Source: Eubacterium xylanophilum ATCC 35991
GTDB taxonomy: Bacteria > Bacillota > Clostridia > Lachnospirales > Lachnospiraceae
Assembly (NCBI RefSeq): GCF_000518685.1
Contig: NZ_JAEB01000001.1
Coordinates: 1-64,000, forward strand
Length of the DNA stretch: 64,000 nucleotides
Reading direction: 5' to 3'
The position numbers and the translations under genes were made by a program. The notes under the pieces are model-generated. The model was not told the DNA's origin. It ran no database searches and saw nothing but the letters and a program-made list of their open reading frames with translations. Each line of letters opens with the position of its first letter. The stretch's first letter is position 1. Shown here piece after piece: positions 9,201 to 17,660 of the stretch.

Positions 9201-9737
9201 ATGGTATTTTTTGAGGATATTGCATGGATTTTTGACATTGCATTGTTGATGGTATTGTTGTATGTATCGATCTGGGATCTGTCCAAGTATAGAGTTTCCA
9301 ATATTGCGATTTTTATTGGATTTGTTATTGGTGTTGGAAGGTGGTACATGTGCGGCGGTATTGCTTCAATGTTGTATTCGTTAGGAGTCAGTGTAATTCC
9401 CATATTGGCGATGTTTCTATTGTTCAAGATTCGAGTATTTGGTGCGGGTGATATCAAGTTATTGTCGGTAATATTCTGTAATTATAGAATTGAAGCCGGG
9501 AGTAAGATATTTTTATTATCGATGATTTTGGGAGCTGTTTTTGGAGCAGCTAAGCTGATTTGGCGCGGACAATTGTTCTTGCGATTTTATAGGCTTGTTC
9601 GGTATATAGGTGATGTGATTCAAACCAAAAGAATTGAGAGATATTATGATATTGAGAGGGACGGAACTACATCTGCAGTGCCCTTTGCATTGTGTATATC
9701 AGTAGCCGATTTATGCTACTGGGGGCTCTGCTTGTGA
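9201..9737 (+). CDS. A24 prepilin peptidase, TadV/CpaA-like (first copy)
   Basis: A 178-residue integral membrane protein with five to six hydrophobic segments. The two aspartates of the A24 peptidase family are visible in WDLSKYRV (about residue 25) and FGAGDIK (GxGD, about residue 82). The enzyme cleaves Flp-type prepilins and pseudopilins at the inner membrane face. GGGAGGT at 9190-9196 and the promoter position fix ATG 9201 as the start. It is the first gene of the Tad operon; a second A24 protein is encoded at 16774. Confidence 0.85.
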   Translation: MVFFEDIAWIFDIALLMVLLYVSIWDLSKYRVSNIAIFIGFVIGVGRWYMCGGIASMLYSLGVSVIPILAMFLLFKIRVFGAGDIKLLSVIFCNYRIEAGSKIFLLSMILGAVFGAAKLIWRGQLFLRFYRLVRYIGDVIQTKRIERYYDIERDGTTSAVPFALCISVADLCYWGLCL

Positions 9738-9765
9738 GATATGTAGTTCCCTGAGGATTTTGCTT

Positions 9766-10797
9766 ATGAGAAGTTTTAATTACCTTTTTCTGCTCACAAG
9801 AGTGCCAGGCTTTTCAGAAGGCCTGGCACATCAAATCAAGATTCTATCTGATGACAGATGTAAGGTAGACATATTTACAAACATCCCGGATGTCAAGGAT
9901 ATAGATAAGCCGGGAGTTTGGATAACGGATGATGAGATGTGGCTTAAGGCTCTGGAGGGAGAGAGAGTCATCTATCTCTCTGAGAGAAATGGAGAACAGG
10001 GAGATTCATCGGTGCGGAACATTTTTAAGTATCAAAAGTTATCTGATATTGCAAGGCAAATATTAGAGGAGGTTGAGGATGCTGAGGTGTTTGATTCGGG
10101 TAGTGGAGAGGCGTCCTATCCTTGGGAGCTTGATGACAAGGAAGGATGTTGCATGCTATCTGTGATGCCGGGTATGGCTCCGTATGACGCCACTACGCTA
10201 GGTATAGTGATATCGACAGGTTGTGCTGAGAAAGGAAAAGTTCTACTGGTGCCCGGCTCCGATGTTTCTTTGTATTGTGATGATATGTCTGAATCTCAGG
10301 AATGGGATTTTTCACGGTTGGTCATGTGCAGTGATGACGATGTGTTTGAATCCAGGCTTGCTGAACAAAAGGAAGTGATGGCAGGAGTTCATATTGTTAG
10401 GCAGGCATTGGTCAGTGAAGATTATATGGATTACGGCGAGGATGAGATAAAGTTATTTGTGGATAGACTCAGAAATCAGGATATATATCAGTATATCATT
10501 TTTGAATTCGGAAATTACTATCCTTGGATAAAAGAGGTTTTGAGGAGTTCAGATTATGTGGTAGGTAAGAGATATACATCTGCTATTGAGCGACGAGTGA
10601 TGGATAGATTTGCCAGACAATACAGTTGTATGGAGATGAATAGAGAAGTTGAGATAGATATAACGGACTCCATGAGACATGAAGCAATAAATATATGGAA
10701 TAGCAGGGGGGATGATGGTGGACGACGAATTAAAGGAGATTCAAGCAAGAGTTCGAGACAAGGTGTTATCAAGAATCTCAGTGGAAGAGCTAGATAA
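9766..10797 (+). CDS. TadZ/CpaE-like pilus localisation protein
   Basis: A 343-residue soluble protein. It has a degenerate receiver-like N-terminal region (about residues 1-110) followed by a MinD/ParA-like fold (KVLLVPGSDVSLY, then long acidic helices and YIIFEFGNY). No intact Walker A (GKGGxGKT) is visible, so ATP binding may be lost or deviant, as in many TadZ proteins. TadZ marks the site of pilus assembly and recruits TadA. The start is ATG 9766, eight bases after TGAGGA; TTG 9760 is too close. Its 3' end overlaps tadA by about 85 bases in a different frame. The assignment rests mainly on position and fold-like pattern. Confidence 0.68.
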   Translation: MRSFNYLFLLTRVPGFSEGLAHQIKILSDDRCKVDIFTNIPDVKDIDKPGVWITDDEMWLKALEGERVIYLSERNGEQGDSSVRNIFKYQKLSDIARQILEEVEDAEVFDSGSGEASYPWELDDKEGCCMLSVMPGMAPYDATTLGIVISTGCAEKGKVLLVPGSDVSLYCDDMSESQEWDFSRLVMCSDDDVFESRLAEQKEVMAGVHIVRQALVSEDYMDYGEDEIKLFVDRLRNQDIYQYIIFEFGNYYPWIKEVLRSSDYVVGKRYTSAIERRVMDRFARQYSCMEMNREVEIDITDSMRHEAINIWNSRGDDGGRRIKGDSSKSSRQGVIKNLSGRAR

Positions 10798-11944
10798 CAG
10801 CGAACTGCGTTTGCTGATTGCTGATTGTATATATGAGGACCATGCAGGGCGGCAGATTAGATATAAGAAGAAAAGATTATTGATTAATCTATTGCTCAAT
10901 TCTATGCGAAAGCTGGATGTTCTGCAGGAACTTCTGGAGGATGATGAAGTAACTGAAGTTATGGTGAATGGAAAGGATGATATATTTATCGAGCGAGCGG
11001 GTGTAATTAGTCAGACAAATCTCAAGTTTGAGTCGAGGGAGAGGTTGGCTGATATTGTTCAACAGATTGCCTCTGGGGGAAATAGAATTGTCAATGAATC
11101 CAATCCGATTCTGGATGTCAGGCTTGGAGATGGCTCAAGAATTAACATTGTACTCGATCCAATAGCAATAGATGGACCGGTGATAACAATCAGAAAGTTT
11201 CCCAAAGAACCTATGACTATGAACAAATTGATGGATATAGGTGCCATCACTGAGGAGGCAGCAGAATTTCTGTGTGCGCTGGTTAGATCAAAACACAATA
11301 TATTTATATCCGGTGGAACAGGCGCAGGCAAGACAACTTTTTTAAATATATTATCTAATTATATCCCTGAGGATGAAAGGATAATAACTATCGAGGATTC
11401 TGCGGAATTACAGATTAGAAATATACCCAATATTGTCAGATTGGAGGCGAGAAATGCCAATGTAGAGGGGGATAATGCGATTTCCATCAGAGACTTGATC
11501 AAGAGTGCCTTGCGCATGCGCCCGGATAGGATTGTAGTTGGTGAGATTAGGGATGCCACGGCTATTGATATGTTGGCTGCAATGAATACAGGACATGATG
11601 GCTCTTTGTCTACCGGACATGCCAATAGCCCAGCGGACATGATCAGTCGTATGGAAACCTTGGTTCTCATGGGAATGGATATACCGATAGCCGCAGTGAG
11701 GCAGCAGATAAGTTCTGCCATTGACTATATCATACATCTTGGACGTCTGAGGGACAAATCACGAAAAGTTCTCGACATAAGTGAGGTAGGAGCTGTCGTA
11801 GACGGACGGGTATTGCTTAATACAATATATTCTTTCGAGGAAGAGGGCGAGAAGAATGGTAAGATTCTTGGCAGGCTTCAGAGAACAGATAATAATATAA
11901 TAAACAGAGAAAAATTTTTAAGGAGTGGAATAAAAAATTATTAA
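10712..11944 (+). CDS. tadA: TadA/CpaF secretion ATPase
   Basis: A 410-residue hexameric ATPase that powers Flp pilus assembly. The N-terminal domain (about 60-160) contains the TadA signature VTEVMVNG. The motor domain has Walker A GGTGAGKT near residues 201-208, an Asp box IITIEDSAELQI, Walker B-type RPDRIVVGEIRD and a His box NTGHDGSLSTGHANS. Start choice among ATG 10712, ATG 10715 and GTG 10718 is unclear because the run GGGGGG (10706-10711) abuts them. The gene overlaps the TadZ-like gene upstream and tadB downstream. Confidence 0.95.
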   Translation: MMVDDELKEIQARVRDKVLSRISVEELDNSELRLLIADCIYEDHAGRQIRYKKKRLLINLLLNSMRKLDVLQELLEDDEVTEVMVNGKDDIFIERAGVISQTNLKFESRERLADIVQQIASGGNRIVNESNPILDVRLGDGSRINIVLDPIAIDGPVITIRKFPKEPMTMNKLMDIGAITEEAAEFLCALVRSKHNIFISGGTGAGKTTFLNILSNYIPEDERIITIEDSAELQIRNIPNIVRLEARNANVEGDNAISIRDLIKSALRMRPDRIVVGEIRDATAIDMLAAMNTGHDGSLSTGHANSPADMISRMETLVLMGMDIPIAAVRQQISSAIDYIIHLGRLRDKSRKVLDISEVGAVVDGRVLLNTIYSFEEEGEKNGKILGRLQRTDNNIINREKFLRSGIKNY

Positions 11945-12680
11945 TTATGATGAATACAAATATACGACAAAAGAGAAAATATGTTTTTTCAGTGGGTTTT
12001 ACTTAGCTGTATTTGGGATACTATATCTATTCTATAACAGTATAGCGGTATGTGTGATAGCTTCAGTTCCACTGAGTTTATTCCTGATGAACAAGAATAA
12101 ATCAAGACTTATAGACAAGAGAAAGTGGGAACTAGACATCCAGTTTAGAGATGCTTTGGATGCTGTTGTTGCTGCATTGGTGGCCGGATATTCTCTAGAG
12201 AATTCCTTCGCAAGCGCGAGAGAGTCACTATCTCTTATGTATGATGATGATGCTCTTATAATCAGGGAGATGGATTATATAGTGAACAGAGTCGAGTACA
12301 ATGTTCCGATTGAACAGGTTTTGCAAGAGTTTTCGGATAGAAGCAATGTTGAGGACATAAGGATGTTCTGTGACGTCGTGGGGATTGCTAAGAGAACAGG
12401 TGGAAACTTGGTAAAGATTATCCGTGGAACTAGTGGGAATATTGCCGAGAGACAAGAATCTAGACGGGAAATAGAGACAATGATTTCTGGCAAGAAGATG
12501 GAGGCTAATATAATGAGCATTATACCGATGTCTATGATTGTTTATATGAGAGTTTTTTCTCCCGGTTACCTGGATCCGATGTATCATAATTTGGCGGGCG
12601 TGGTGATGATGACTGTCTGTCTTGTTTTATATGGGTTGGGGGTTTTCGCTGCGCGAAGGATTATGACTATTGAGTGGTAA
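11937..12680 (+). CDS. tadB: TadB-like pilus platform protein with probable ATT start
   Basis: A 247-residue inner-membrane platform protein with a T2SF domain (about residues 65-190; FRDALDAVVAALVAGYSLENSF and the following IAKRTGGNLVKII) and C-terminal membrane helices. The first conventional start in this frame is GTG 12054, which would remove a membrane helix and the INYDEYKYTTKEK segment, both typical of TadB N-termini. The frame is open back to a stop at 11931-11933 and contains only ATT codons (11937, 11940) as possible starts, with AGGAG at 11921-11925. Initiation at ATT overlapping the tadA stop is therefore proposed. Coupling by +1 frameshift or a sequence error are alternatives. 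Confidence 0.72.
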   Translation: MINYDEYKYTTKEKICFFSGFYLAVFGILYLFYNSIAVCVIASVPLSLFLMNKNKSRLIDKRKWELDIQFRDALDAVVAALVAGYSLENSFASARESLSLMYDDDALIIREMDYIVNRVEYNVPIEQVLQEFSDRSNVEDIRMFCDVVGIAKRTGGNLVKIIRGTSGNIAERQESRREIETMISGKKMEANIMSIIPMSMIVYMRVFSPGYLDPMYHNLAGVVMMTVCLVLYGLGVFAARRIMTIEW

Positions 12681-12698
12681 GGTGATCGGAGGAATGGA

Positions 12699-13781
12699 AT
12701 GAGAGATATACTAGATAAATTTATAAGATATGGAATCGAGAATACAAGACTAAAAAAACTCCTGATGCGCGATAATAGGACAAAGTCGGCAGTTGAATTG
12801 CTTTATCCCAAGCAACAATACGAGGATATTCTAACGGAAATATGGGTGAAGCGAGTAAAGACAATCGGAATACTTTTATTTGTTGTTGTGATCGCCTTTA
12901 TTTATTGTAAGGCGCAGACAAAGTACTTTGACTTTGTGGACGGGGAAAACAGCGTTGTTTTGGAAACGGATGAGAGTATAGGGTTTAACTTCTCGTTTAA
13001 TATGGATGGGGAGGTTGTGTCGGATCATATGACAATTGAGCCCAGGACGGAGACTCATGGCACAGAAACTGGAAGCTCAGATGGAAATCAGAGAAAAGAT
13101 GAAATTCTTTATGAAATGCGCGATGAGATAGAGAGTTCAGTCGAAAGTCAGAGAGGTAACAAAGTTGCGGTGCTCCCAAAAGAAGTATCCGGGAGAGACG
13201 TTAGATACTTTAATGATAAACCTGAGACGGATTATTCTCTATTTGCTCTGTCGTTAGTGATATTGATTCTTTGTCCGGTGATTTGGTACAAAAAGCAAAG
13301 GGAGAGAGTAGAGGAGAGGGAGAATCAGTTGATTCTTGACTATCCGACATTTGTAAACAAGATGAGTATATTTCTAGGCGCAGGGCTAACTGTGAGGGGG
13401 GCAGTGGAGCGCTTGTGTATGGAATATCGTGAACGCAAGGAGAAAGGAGGAAATAAGAGATATCTATATGAAGAATTACTTATTGTCAATTCAGAGATTA
13501 GTAATGGTATTTCCGAGGGGAGAGCCATAGAGAAATTTGGCAAGCGATGCAGGTTGGTGAGTTATATGAGATTTGCGTCGATATTGTCCCAATGTATCAA
13601 GAAGGGATCAGATAACGTGACGGAGATGTTAGATGAAGAAGTGAGAAATTCCATGGAGATTCGCAAGGAGAATGCTAAGGCAAGAGGTGAGCGAGCGAGC
13701 ACTAAACTCTTACTTCCTTGTGTATTAATGCTTGGAATTGTAATGGCAATTATAATGATTCCTGCTTTTTTGACTATGTGA
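12699..13781 (+). CDS. tadC: TadC-like pilus platform protein with large insert
   Basis: A 360-residue membrane protein. An N-terminal helix is followed by a first membrane segment (about 52-70), then an acidic hydrophilic insert of about 100 residues (75-175), a second membrane segment (about 185-200), a T2SF domain (about 215-330; PTFVNKMSIFLGAGLTVRGAVE) and a C-terminal hydrophobic helix. TadC pairs with TadB as the inner-membrane platform. The extracytoplasmic insert makes it longer than common TadC proteins and may contact the pseudopilins (inference). ATG 12699 follows GGAGG by six bases, 18 bases after tadB. Confidence 0.82.
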   Translation: MRDILDKFIRYGIENTRLKKLLMRDNRTKSAVELLYPKQQYEDILTEIWVKRVKTIGILLFVVVIAFIYCKAQTKYFDFVDGENSVVLETDESIGFNFSFNMDGEVVSDHMTIEPRTETHGTETGSSDGNQRKDEILYEMRDEIESSVESQRGNKVAVLPKEVSGRDVRYFNDKPETDYSLFALSLVILILCPVIWYKKQRERVEERENQLILDYPTFVNKMSIFLGAGLTVRGAVERLCMEYRERKEKGGNKRYLYEELLIVNSEISNGISEGRAIEKFGKRCRLVSYMRFASILSQCIKKGSDNVTEMLDEEVRNSMEIRKENAKARGERASTKLLLPCVLMLGIVMAIIMIPAFLTM

Positions 13782-13834
13782 TATATGATTATATATAAAC
13801 ACTGATATATGATTTTTGAGGAGGTTGTTTGAGT

Positions 13835-14017
13835 ATGTTGATAGATGATTTTTCAGCTTTCTTATCTGAGGAAGATGGAATAGGTGTGGTTGAGATAATA
13901 CTAATACTGGTAGTTTTAGTTGCACTCGTCCTGATTTTCAAGGATAGAATAACAAAAGTAGTCAATGATGCTTTCAAGCATTTTAACGACGACTCAAAAA
14001 CGATTATAGGAGAATAA
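13835..14017 (+). CDS. Flp-type major pilin
   Basis: A 60-residue prepilin. A short acidic leader ends in DGIGVVEI, where an A24 peptidase would cleave after Gly, leaving the class III pilin pattern with Glu at +5, then about 20 hydrophobic residues and a short basic-polar tail. This matches Flp pilins in size and layout and would be the pilus shaft subunit. GAGGAGG (13818-13824) lies ten bases before ATG 13835 and four before TTG 13829, so the start is uncertain by two residues. Confidence 0.83.
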   Translation: MLIDDFSAFLSEEDGIGVVEIILILVVLVALVLIFKDRITKVVNDAFKHFNDDSKTIIGE

Positions 14018-14018
14018 A

Positions 14019-15893
14019 ATGCATTATGATAGGAATGATGGGAGTGTGACAGTTTTATTTTCGCTAGTTTTGCTAATAATTGTGGCACTTATCGGCACAG
14101 TGTTAGAGATTACCAGAACGAAAATGTGTGAGATTCACTCATATAGAACACTTGTGTCTTCGGCGGATTCATTGCTTACTGAGTATAGCCGTCCGCTTTA
14201 TGATAGATATAATTTGTTCTTTATAGAGGACTGCGGCAAGAGCTTCGAGAGAAGCATAGCTGAGTATGCTGCCCCTGCAATGGGGCAGCGTGAAATCTCT
14301 CCTTTGATATTGTTGCCATATTGTTCTGGAATATTGACAGACGTAAGTGTCACAAATAAAAGATATATAGGTAATAATGACTGCGAATCACTGATGCATC
14401 AGATATCTGAGCTGTCGAAGAGAAAGCTTGTCGAGAGTTTTTTGACGAAGATAGCCGGGAAAAAGGAGGAGCTGATAAGAAGTGAAGAAGATTTGGATAA
14501 TCTCAATTCAGAGGTGGAGGAGAACAAAAAACTTGTCAAGGATTATGAGAGGGCTGTAAAAGAGGTAATAATCAGTGATATTGATAAGTACATAGAAAAG
14601 ATACATTTAGTGAGAGTGCGAAGAGATTTTGGGAAAAGGCTTGAAAAAGCCAGTGAAGGATGCAAAAAACTTCGCAAGGGGAGTTATAAGAAAATAGTGG
14701 AGGTCAATTTGTCGGTCATAAATGAAACAAGAGATATTCTTGGTAGTATGGAGACGGCGGGAGACCTAGAAAAAAATACTGAATATATCAAATCCGTGAG
14801 AGGGAGACTGAAGGAATTGTGGAAAAGATATAACTCTGACTTGTTGCCCGAGAGAGGAGAAGAACAGATGGATAATCCTATGGAGAATGTAAAAGAGGCA
14901 ACCGACAAAGGATTGCTAAAGCTTGTTCTTCCGGAGGGAGAAGATGTTTCCAAGAAAAAAACTGAGGAAGCAGACAGGTATCACGACTTATATGTAGGAC
15001 AGAGTCAGATCTTACATAGTCAGCAAAGGGCTACAGATAGGATAGAAGACTTTCTGGAAGAGAAGGACACTGACCTCAGTGAGAGAGTAGGAGAGAGTTT
15101 AAATGATGGCGCGGAGAGTTTGTATCTTCTTAATTATATTAATAAGTATTTTTCTTGCTTTGCTGGTAAGAAAACAGTAAAGAGGAAAGACCACACCAAG
15201 GAGAAAACTGCATTAGATTATGAGATGGAGTATCTGGTTGCCGGAGAGAAGTCGGATAAAGCAAATCTGGAGGAGGTTGTTGGGAAGATTCTTCTGATTC
15301 GAACAGCGGTTAACACCAGTGCTTTGATAGCATCTTCAGCAAAAAGGGAAACAGCTCATACAGCTGCTCTTGCAATAGTGGGTTTTACTGGAATAGAACC
15401 CCTTGTGATTGCAACGCAGTTTACTCTCCTTGCCCTTTGGGGCATGGTTGAGGGGATGGTTGATGTATGTGCAATCCTTCAAGGTAGAAGTGTTCCATTA
15501 ATAAAGAGAGAGAATGATATAAAGGTAACATTTCCGGAGTTATTTACAGTATCAAGGGCAATGATAAATAATAAAGCCAGACAATTTGTTCAATCAAAGG
15601 GAGGAAATGCCGCTAGTGTAGTTGTAGATTATTCTCAATACTTGTCAATGCTTATGCTGATGAATGGTCAAACTAGGACACTACACAGAATGATGGATGT
15701 TATGGAGCAAAATATTCGAAAGAATGAGGTAAAAGATTTTAATCTGTCAATATGTGCGGATGCATTTGATGTGGATGGAATATTTTCCTATGAAACAAAA
15801 TTTATCAGATTGCCAGGTGTGAGGAATGTGATTGATAGCAAGTTGAAGTTTTATTCTATAAAAAAGCATATAGGGGTGAGTTATGTAAAGTAG
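14019..15893 (+). CDS. TadG/DUF5702-like pilus-associated membrane protein
   Basis: A 624-residue protein with an N-terminal pseudopilin-like segment (DGSVTVLFSLVLLIIVALIGTVLEI, anchor at about residues 10-35), followed by a long extracytoplasmic part rich in charged helices and probable coiled coils (about 145-330). There are further hydrophobic segments around residues 445-485, and the C-terminus is globular. It resembles the DUF5702/TadG-type proteins of Clostridia Tad loci. It starts two bases after the pilin stop, behind AGGAG. A tip, adhesion or wall-spanning role is inference. Confidence 0.72.
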   Translation: MHYDRNDGSVTVLFSLVLLIIVALIGTVLEITRTKMCEIHSYRTLVSSADSLLTEYSRPLYDRYNLFFIEDCGKSFERSIAEYAAPAMGQREISPLILLPYCSGILTDVSVTNKRYIGNNDCESLMHQISELSKRKLVESFLTKIAGKKEELIRSEEDLDNLNSEVEENKKLVKDYERAVKEVIISDIDKYIEKIHLVRVRRDFGKRLEKASEGCKKLRKGSYKKIVEVNLSVINETRDILGSMETAGDLEKNTEYIKSVRGRLKELWKRYNSDLLPERGEEQMDNPMENVKEATDKGLLKLVLPEGEDVSKKKTEEADRYHDLYVGQSQILHSQQRATDRIEDFLEEKDTDLSERVGESLNDGAESLYLLNYINKYFSCFAGKKTVKRKDHTKEKTALDYEMEYLVAGEKSDKANLEEVVGKILLIRTAVNTSALIASSAKRETAHTAALAIVGFTGIEPLVIATQFTLLALWGMVEGMVDVCAILQGRSVPLIKRENDIKVTFPELFTVSRAMINNKARQFVQSKGGNAASVVVDYSQYLSMLMLMNGQTRTLHRMMDVMEQNIRKNEVKDFNLSICADAFDVDGIFSYETKFIRLPGVRNVIDSKLKFYSIKKHIGVSYVK

Positions 15894-15905
15894 GTATTGT
15901 TACTT

Positions 15906-15989
15906 CTTTAAAGGGTACTTAAATATATACAAGAGAAACACCAAGTAATGGAGATTTATCCATTCTAAAAATCTAAGTACCCTTTGAAG
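15906..15989 (+). repeat. Long intercistronic inverted repeat in the Tad operon
   Basis: CTTTAAAGGGTACTTA (15906-15921) pairs with TAAGTACCCTTTGAAG (15974-15989), a 16-bp stem with one wobble. It encloses about 50 bases with a smaller nested AGATTT/AAATCT stem. No U-tract follows, so it is more likely an RNase-processing or stability element than a terminator. It lies between the TadG-like and TadE-like genes. Confidence 0.7.
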
Positions 15990-16011
15990 GGGGAACAAAG
16001 GAGGGACCGCA

Positions 16012-16755
16012 ATGAGAATCAGATGGAATGAAGGCTCGATTACAGTGGAGGCGGCACTGATTGTGCCAATCCTGGTCTTTTCGCTGTGCAGTATAGTATA
16101 TTTTAATGTTATGCTCACACGAAATGAATGCGTCCAATGGGCATTGACTAAGACGGGACGCGAAATGTCAATCGAGTATGCTTTAAAGGAGGACAAGAAG
16201 AATCAGTCGCAGCTCATCTTTCAATTATTGTTTAATAAATATTACTATGATTCTTTCCGAATGACAAAGGCGCTTTTTTCTAATTATGATGATGAGACAG
16301 GTGTTCTTGACCTTGAAGTGAGAGACTCTATGCGGATTCCATTTCCCCTATATAACAATAAGGTCTTTGTATACTCCAATAAAATAAGGACAAGATCTTT
16401 TATAGGTGTAAAGACAAGACAAAACGAAGAAGATTCCAGTGAAATGGTCTATGTTACTAAGACAGGAAGGGTGTTTCACAGGGATTTGGGATGTAGCTAT
16501 ATCACGCCCAAGCTGAGTGAAATCAGTTTTGCTGATTTGAGTTTTGTTCGCAGCATTGGAGGGGCAAAGTACTATCCCTGTGAAGCTTGTTGCAAGAGTA
16601 GGGCGTTGGCTTCAAAAGATCATATCTTTATATGCAATTATGGCAACAGATATCATTGTGCAAGGGGATGCAGTAAGATTAGCAGATCTATTGAGAGAAT
16701 CAAGCTCTCAGATGTAGGTGATCGAATTCCGTGTTCAAAATGTGGAAATAGGTAA
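16012..16755 (+). CDS. TadE-like pseudopilin with two Cys-rich Ada-like domains
   Basis: A 247-residue protein. The N-terminus has the TadE motif GSITVEAALIVPI and one membrane anchor (about residues 8-32). The C-terminal 100 residues contain two tandem copies of a small domain: VYVTKTGRVFHRDLGCSYI ending in PCEAC, then IFICNYGNRYHCARGCSKI ending in PCSKCG. The His-Cys/Cys-x-x-Cys spacing is that of a metal-binding Ada-like module found on exported proteins of Firmicutes. Binding of zinc, or of DNA by the pilus, is inference. The gene follows AAAGGAGGG and a long intercistronic hairpin. Confidence 0.8.
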   Translation: MRIRWNEGSITVEAALIVPILVFSLCSIVYFNVMLTRNECVQWALTKTGREMSIEYALKEDKKNQSQLIFQLLFNKYYYDSFRMTKALFSNYDDETGVLDLEVRDSMRIPFPLYNNKVFVYSNKIRTRSFIGVKTRQNEEDSSEMVYVTKTGRVFHRDLGCSYITPKLSEISFADLSFVRSIGGAKYYPCEACCKSRALASKDHIFICNYGNRYHCARGCSKISRSIERIKLSDVGDRIPCSKCGNR

Positions 16756-16773
16756 AACATAGGAGGCGTATAA

Positions 16774-17226
16774 TTGTTAACTATATTTGGAATGTCTGTT
16801 ATGTGGTTGTATTTAGTTTATGCAGCTCTATATGATATTAGATATAAGAAAATAAATATGGAAATTGCTGGGCTGTTTGCCCTAGTGATTTTGATTAGTA
16901 GGATTGTTGTAATAGTGGTTTTGAATCAAGAATCCGCAACTAGCTTGCTTGGAGTCTTGGTCGGGTTTGGTGTTCTGGTTCTCAGCATCATATCTAGGAG
17001 ACAGATTGGGATTGGAGATGCGGTAATCATAATAATGTGTGGATTGTCGCTTAATCTCTTGGAAAACATGATAATGTTTTTAATGGCCCTCTTGGGATCT
17101 GCGTGTGTCGGAATTTTGATTGTTATTTTCAGAGCTAGATCAAGGCGGTATAGAATAGCATTTATTCCTTTTGTTTGTATTAGTTATGGGGCGGTGTGTA
17201 TATGGAAGGTTTTGGGTTCGATGTGA
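16774..17226 (+). CDS. A24 prepilin peptidase-like protein (second copy)
   Basis: A 150-residue membrane protein with about five helices. The A24 catalytic aspartates are present in ALYDIRYKKI (about residue 20) and IGIGDAV (GxGD, about residue 78). TTG 16774 is chosen because AGGAGG (16761-16766) lies seven bases upstream; the next ATG at 16792 would cut into the first helix. Two peptidases in one Tad operon suggest that pilin and pseudopilins are matured by different enzymes (inference). The 3' end overlaps the next reading frame. Confidence 0.82.
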   Translation: MLTIFGMSVMWLYLVYAALYDIRYKKINMEIAGLFALVILISRIVVIVVLNQESATSLLGVLVGFGVLVLSIISRRQIGIGDAVIIIMCGLSLNLLENMIMFLMALLGSACVGILIVIFRARSRRYRIAFIPFVCISYGAVCIWKVLGSM

Positions 17227-17651
17227 AGATGCAGGGAAGTTTTACGGTTGAGATGTCTCTGGTTTTGCCAATGATTATCTGTATTATATTTTTGATTATT
17301 TATGGCGGATTTTACACTCATGATATGGCTGTGATTGATTCATATGGAGAGTCAGTGCTGGAAGTGGTTTCTCAAGAGAAGTCATTAAATGATGTTGATT
17401 CTTATGAGAATAGGGCAGTTAGATGGTTGAATAGATCCCTGATTATCTCCAAAGTGGAGAAAGTTGACATCACAGACAAGGTAGTATACTGGAGCGAGAA
17501 TCTTATATATAGATTTGAAGTTACTTTTCCATTTTCGAACTTTTTTGGATTTGGGAAGGAACAGAAACAGAATAGCTACTTCTGTCCCAAAGATCGTAGG
17601 TGTGAGCTTATGTGGGATAAGAGTATTGTGGATAACATCAAGCAGAGGTGA
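17202..17651 (+). CDS. TadE-like pseudopilin
   Basis: A 149-residue protein (from ATG 17202) with the TadE/F signature QGSFTVEMSLVLPMI and one membrane anchor ending near residue 38, followed by a small extracytoplasmic domain with two Cys (CPKDRRC) near the C-terminus that could form a disulfide. The start is uncertain: GTG 17196, ATG 17202 and ATG 17229 are all in frame and none has a strong Shine-Dalgarno. ATG 17202 is ten bases from GGGG. It overlaps the end of the second peptidase gene, indicating coupling. Confidence 0.75.
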   Translation: MEGFGFDVKMQGSFTVEMSLVLPMIICIIFLIIYGGFYTHDMAVIDSYGESVLEVVSQEKSLNDVDSYENRAVRWLNRSLIISKVEKVDITDKVVYWSENLIYRFEVTFPFSNFFGFGKEQKQNSYFCPKDRRCELMWDKSIVDNIKQR

Positions 17652-17660
17652 TGAAACAAA

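Noticed and set aside
12054-12680. tadB as a 208-residue gene from GTG 12054
   Set aside because: No Shine-Dalgarno lies before GTG 12054, and this start would remove a conserved membrane helix and N-terminal segment that is open upstream in the same frame.
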